This document shows, in pieces, positions 60,816 to 64,000 of a stretch of DNA of 64,000 nucleotides (position 1 is its first letter; the number at the start of each line of letters is the position of its first letter). The position numbers were made by a program, and so were the translations under genes. Source of the DNA: Chitinophaga varians. GTDB taxonomy: Bacteria > Bacteroidota > Bacteroidia > Chitinophagales > Chitinophagaceae. The notes under the pieces are model-generated. The model was not told the origin of the DNA. It did not search any database and saw only the letters and a list, made by a program, of their open reading frames with translations. The stretch covers positions 1,984,001 to 2,048,000 of the forward strand of contig NZ_JABAIA010000001.1 of NCBI RefSeq assembly GCF_012641275.1, read 5' to 3'.

Positions 60816-61340
60816 TCAGGATTTGACCAACTGTATTTCCATATTGAGTTTCACCTCATCGGAGAGAACGATGCCTCCGGCTTCGGTAGTGGCATTCCAG
60901 CGCAGGCCGTAATCAGTGCGGTGCAGGCGGCCTTTCAGGGCAAAACCGGCTTTGTGCTGGCCCCACGGATCAACAGTAACGCCGCTATGTTCCACGTCCA
61001 GTTCGATCGGGTGGGTTTGGCCTTTGATAGTAAGATTTCCCAGCAGTTTATATTTTTCGCCGTCTATCTTTTTCACTTTTGTTGACGTGAAGCTGATTTT
61101 AGGGTGGTTGGTAGCATCAAAAAACTCGCCGTTGCGCAGATGCTCGTCACGTTGCTGGTTTTGAGTATCGATACTATCGGCGGCGGCCTCGAAAGAGATC
61201 GTCGCATCGTGGAAGTCCTCGCTTTCTGTCTGAATACTGCCGGAGAAGCGTGTAAAGTAGCCGCTCACGTTGGTGATCATGAGATGTTTTACTTTGAATC
61301 CTATTTCGCTGTGTGATTCATCAATTTTCCAGTTAGTCAT
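60816..61340 (-). CDS. Cytosolic YceI-family protein
   Basis: 174 residues, same lipocalin-like fold as the periplasmic paralogue but with no signal peptide: MTNWKIDESHSEIGFKVKHLMITNVSGYFTRFSGSI, QQRDEHLRNGEFFDATNHPKISF, DVEHSGVTVDPWGQHKAGFALKGRLHRTDYGLRWNA. Binds an isoprenoid or lipid-like ligand by family knowledge. Single gene with its own hairpin terminator; not preceded by a MarR-type palindrome. Confidence 0.92.
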   Translation of the reverse strand: MTNWKIDESHSEIGFKVKHLMITNVSGYFTRFSGSIQTESEDFHDATISFEAAADSIDTQNQQRDEHLRNGEFFDATNHPKISFTSTKVKKIDGEKYKLLGNLTIKGQTHPIELDVEHSGVTVDPWGQHKAGFALKGRLHRTDYGLRWNATTEAGGIVLSDEVKLNMEIQLVKS

Positions 61341-61514
61341 AGCACATTGTTTTTTTATGTTTTCAAAGACTAAACAAATTTAATTCCGGTCTGTCTTTTA
61401 TAGTTGGATAAAACACTGGAAATGATGGACAAATTGCACAAACGCCATAATTTAACTTTTCGGATTTTAACATAATATCAACAGATGCATTAAATTTAGC
61501 GACAACTAGCCGCT

Positions 61515-62252
61515 ATGCCTTTTACGATCTCTCATATAGCCATTGTTTTGCCATTCACCTGCAGACAGCGCCCTTTCCTTTCTCTGACCGGCCTGATGAT
61601 AGGTGCGATGGTGCCTGACTTTTTTTATTTTGTCCTCTTTGATCCTTATTTCGATGATGGTCACCAGTGGTGGGGCATTTTCCTATATGACATTCCGTTG
61701 GCGCTGTTACTGGCGTTTTTATACCATGAACTGGCCAAACCTGCGCTGATACGTTATTTGCCTGCCTGGGCCGCTGCGCGGCTGCATCATTTCAGGTATT
61801 TCCAGTGGAGCAGTTATTTCCGGAAAAATTTTCTCGTGGTGATTTTGTCCATCATAGCCGGCACGCTTACACATTTTTTCCTGGATGGTTTTACCCACGG
61901 GCATGGATATTTTGTGCAGTTGTTTCCTTTTTTGCAGGGAGAAGCCGTCCTTTTCGGTGAACCGATGGAGATCTGGTACGTGATGCAATATCTCACTTCA
62001 GCTGTGGGACTGTTGTTATTGTTCTGGTTTTTCATGCGTCTTCCGCGGCCTTATCTGCCAGCGGAAGTACAGGGCCGTCATAAGCCGGTATTCTGGTTGT
62101 TCATTATCGTTATCGCCAGTGCCATCCTGTTGTTTTACCGGCAGCAGCCACATATGTTCCACAAGAGCATGGACTATCTTGCCATTGTGATGGCGGCTGT
62201 TTTTTATGGATTCTTTGCAGTAGTATTGGGTCAAAAACTAACGAAGTTATGA
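61515..62252 (+). CDS. DUF4184-family membrane protein
   Basis: 245 residues, about six or seven membrane helices. N-terminal MPFTISHIAIVLPF and GLMIGAMVPDFFYFV are the DUF4184 signature, with GTLTHFFLDGFTHGHGYFVQ in the middle (His/Asp residues resembling the metal-dependent hydrolase YdjM-like integral membrane group). Function unknown. Its stop overlaps the start of the DUF1697 gene in ATGA. Confidence 0.88.
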   Translation: MPFTISHIAIVLPFTCRQRPFLSLTGLMIGAMVPDFFYFVLFDPYFDDGHQWWGIFLYDIPLALLLAFLYHELAKPALIRYLPAWAAARLHHFRYFQWSSYFRKNFLVVILSIIAGTLTHFFLDGFTHGHGYFVQLFPFLQGEAVLFGEPMEIWYVMQYLTSAVGLLLLFWFFMRLPRPYLPAEVQGRHKPVFWLFIIVIASAILLFYRQQPHMFHKSMDYLAIVMAAVFYGFFAVVLGQKLTKL

Positions 62253-62776
62253 CCAGGTATGTTGCATTCCTGCGGGCCGTCAATGTAGGGGGCCGGCAGG
62301 TAAAAATGGAGGCACTCAGAGCGTTGCTGGAGCAGGCAGGGCTAAAAAACGTAAAGACATACATTCAGAGCGGCAATGTCATCTTCGACTCCGGCGCCAA
62401 GGGCATAGCACTGGAACCCAAAATAGAACAGCTGTTGAAGAAAAACCTGGGCTTTGATGTCCCCACCTGTATCAGAAGTATGGCAGAGATACAGGCAGTG
62501 CTTGACAACAATCCTTATCCGGGCGTTGTTCCGGACAAAGACCTGCAGATATATATCGCCTTCCTGCAAACCCACCCCGGCAAAGAGGCTGCGGCGGTCC
62601 TGGAAACCATGCAGAATGATATTGAAACCTACCGGATGCACAACAGGGAAGTATATGTGCTGATGAAAAAAAATACAGGCGCGCCTCCCTTCTCCAATAA
62701 CTACCTCGAAAAGAAACTGGGCCTTGTGGCCACTACGCGAAACCTGGCCACCGTCAGTAAAATGCTGACATTTTGA
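62249..62776 (+). CDS. DUF1697-family protein
   Basis: 175 residues. MTRYVAFLRAVNVGGRQVKMEALRALLEQAGLKNVKTYIQSGNVIFDS is the full DUF1697 N-terminal signature; PTCIRSMAEIQAVLDNNPYP and ATTRNLATVSKML complete it. Cytoplasmic ferredoxin-like fold of unknown function. The ATG overlaps the DUF4184 stop by 4 bases, so the two are translationally coupled. Confidence 0.92.
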   Translation: MTRYVAFLRAVNVGGRQVKMEALRALLEQAGLKNVKTYIQSGNVIFDSGAKGIALEPKIEQLLKKNLGFDVPTCIRSMAEIQAVLDNNPYPGVVPDKDLQIYIAFLQTHPGKEAAAVLETMQNDIETYRMHNREVYVLMKKNTGAPPFSNNYLEKKLGLVATTRNLATVSKMLTF

Positions 62777-62924
62777 TATTTGATTATTTAGTTATTGGGG
62801 CATTGAGAGAGTTATTTATAAGTAACAGCCCCTGAATGAATAAATATGAAAATTTCTAAATTTCCCCCGGGCTGTAAGTTTTTGCCCTCCGGCAGCAACT
62901 AATATACCCAAACAGCTGCTGTCC

Positions 62925-63398
62925 ATGAATCAGGAAATATTTTTAGGCATACTGCGGCAACATGAGAGCATTCTTCATAAGATATGCCGATTGTACCGTG
63001 ACACGCCGGAAGACCGGGAAGACCTTTTTCAGGAAATCATTTATCAGCTTTGGAAGTCGTATCCGTCTTTCCAGGGCCAGGCCAAGCTGTCTTCCTGGAT
63101 TTACCGCATTGCCCTGAATACTGCGCTGGCCTCTTTCCGGAAAAAGAAGCCGCGGGTCAGCTATCCCGATTCCCTGCCAGACAATATTGTTGTTCCTGCT
63201 CCGGTGCCGACCGAGCAACAGGAGCAGCTGTTTCAGGCCCTGCAACAGCTTTCTGATGCCGAGAAAGCGATCATCACCCTGTACCTGGAAGATCTTAGCT
63301 ACCAGGAGATAGCGGCCATTACCGGCATTGATGTGAATTATGTCGGTGTAAAACTCAATCGTATTAAAGGTAAACTGAAGACCATTCTAAAATCATGA
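62925..63398 (+). CDS. ECF RNA polymerase sigma factor
   Basis: 157 residues. Region 2: EIFLGILRQHESILHKICRLYRDTPEDREDLFQEIIYQLWKSYPSFQGQAKLSSWIYRIALNTAL. Region 4: LDALQQLSDAEKAIITLYLEDLSYQEIAAITGIDVNYVGVKLNRIKGKLK-type helix-turn-helix. It differs from the FecI-like sigma at 8639. The partner is not FecR but the four-helix membrane protein starting 3 bp downstream, which probably keeps it inactive. An ACAGCCC/GGGCTGT inverted pair (62825-62831, 62869-62875) lies upstream. Confidence 0.93.
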   Translation: MNQEIFLGILRQHESILHKICRLYRDTPEDREDLFQEIIYQLWKSYPSFQGQAKLSSWIYRIALNTALASFRKKKPRVSYPDSLPDNIVVPAPVPTEQQEQLFQALQQLSDAEKAIITLYLEDLSYQEIAAITGIDVNYVGVKLNRIKGKLKTILKS

Positions 63399-63401
63399 CC
63401 C

Positions 63402-63944
63402 ATGACAAACGATCCGTTGAAGGCAGCCTGGCGACAGGGCACACCACCGGTGCATCACGACTTGCAGGCGCTGGTACGTGCAAAGGGCGGACATCCCGTG
63501 ATGTCCCGTATACGCCGGCAGTTACTGCTGGAAGGTGGTAGTTACACCGTGTTCCTGCTGGTGTATTACGATTTTTTTGATGGCCATACCAAGCCACTGT
63601 ACCTGAACATCATTCTGGTGTTGTCTGTGGCCTGTATGCTGGTACAGCATATCAACGGCTATCTGCTGGCTGCAGGGAGAATGAGGGAGCCGGACATATT
63701 GCAGTCTTTACAGCAAAAGATGCGGCAGCTGAAGCAATATGCCTGGTTGTCGGTGGGCTCACGGGTGTTGGGCTGGGCTGGTATATTGTTGTTCTTTTGC
63801 ACCGGCATTACGTGGACAACGCCCAAATACTGGCTACTGGCCGGGGCTACGGTGATCATGACCATACAAATGGGGCTGCTGTGGCAGTTATGGCAAAGGC
63901 GGATCAACCGGATAAACGAGACCTTGTTGGCGTTTAGGGATTGA
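63402..63944 (+). CDS. Membrane protein, putative anti-sigma partner
   Basis: 180 residues. A short cytosolic N-terminal region (1-45: DPLKAAWRQGTPPVHHDLQALVRAKGG) is followed by four membrane helices (about 48-66, 70-90, 120-137, 143-163). It starts 3 bp after the ECF sigma stop, the usual place for an anti-sigma factor, and its N-terminus resembles other small Bacteroidota sigma partners of this type. No zinc-binding HxxxCxxC is visible, so it is not a ZAS-type anti-sigma. Role by position only. Confidence 0.8.
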   Translation: MTNDPLKAAWRQGTPPVHHDLQALVRAKGGHPVMSRIRRQLLLEGGSYTVFLLVYYDFFDGHTKPLYLNIILVLSVACMLVQHINGYLLAAGRMREPDILQSLQQKMRQLKQYAWLSVGSRVLGWAGILLFFCTGITWTTPKYWLLAGATVIMTIQMGLLWQLWQRRINRINETLLAFRD

Positions 63945-64000
63945 GGCGGCGGCAGGTATCCAGCGCGGAGCAATCGGGGAAACGAAACCTTACAGGCATT

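Overview
The window comes from a chromosome of the phylum Bacteroidota, most likely Chitinophaga or a near relative. The evidence is two SusC/SusD outer-membrane pairs, a FecIR-type sigma/anti-sigma/TonB-receptor operon, DUF4249, DUF1080, TMEM220-like and DUF4184 families, YXYXD-type TPR histidine kinase architecture, and promoters of the TTTG-N19-TAnnTTTG type in place of the E. coli -35/-10. About 55 protein genes are supported. No rRNA, tRNA, CRISPR array, prophage or complete insertion sequence was seen.

Layout. 1-3.5 kb: end of a drug-efflux MFS gene, a DinD-like small protein, a CbpA-type DnaJ, a glutaminase and a small hypothetical gene, with three copies of a REP-like palindrome. 3.9-9.2 kb (minus strand): cell-surface signalling operon of ECF sigma factor, FecR, STN-containing TonB receptor and DUF4249 lipoprotein. 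9.3-15 kb: pyrD and terC (plus), then rsmE, a MATE pump and dnaB (minus). 15.2-15.4 kb: an AT-rich stretch next to at least four DnaA-box-like sites, a candidate replication origin or DnaA-controlled region. 15.6-22 kb (plus): pheT, a coiled-coil protein, zapA, rny, a DUF1080 protein and an SDR. 22-25.8 kb: three imperfect ~235-bp tandem repeats, scpB with a very long Glu-Asp tail, a lone atpG and a PfpI/DJ-1 protein. 25.9-34.4 kb: SusCD pair 1, divergent from a double-DUF1080 protein. LacI-type operators overlap the -33 elements of both divergent promoters. A DUF885 lipoprotein follows.

36.9-46.9 kb holds a complete set of ebo genes in canonical order (eboA to eboF, minus strand), interrupted between eboC and eboD by an opposite-strand two-component system (TPR histidine kinase plus NarL-type regulator). 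The ebo cluster is known in cyanobacteria, Bacteroidota, proteobacteria and eustigmatophyte endosymbionts. In cyanobacteria it is implicated in moving the scytonemin precursor to the periplasm, but its biochemical role is unsettled.

47.3-54 kb: SusCD pair 2 followed by a lipoprotein with a CxxCH haem motif and FG-GAP/VCBS repeats. 54.6-64 kb: small metabolic and stress genes (TMEM220-like, two DinB-fold proteins, SDR, MarR regulator, DoxX, two YceI proteins, RhlE-type helicase, DUF4184, DUF1697) and a second ECF sigma factor with a membrane partner. The MarR gene and the doxX-yceI unit share an identical TTGTATATACAA operator core, which suggests a small autoregulated regulon.
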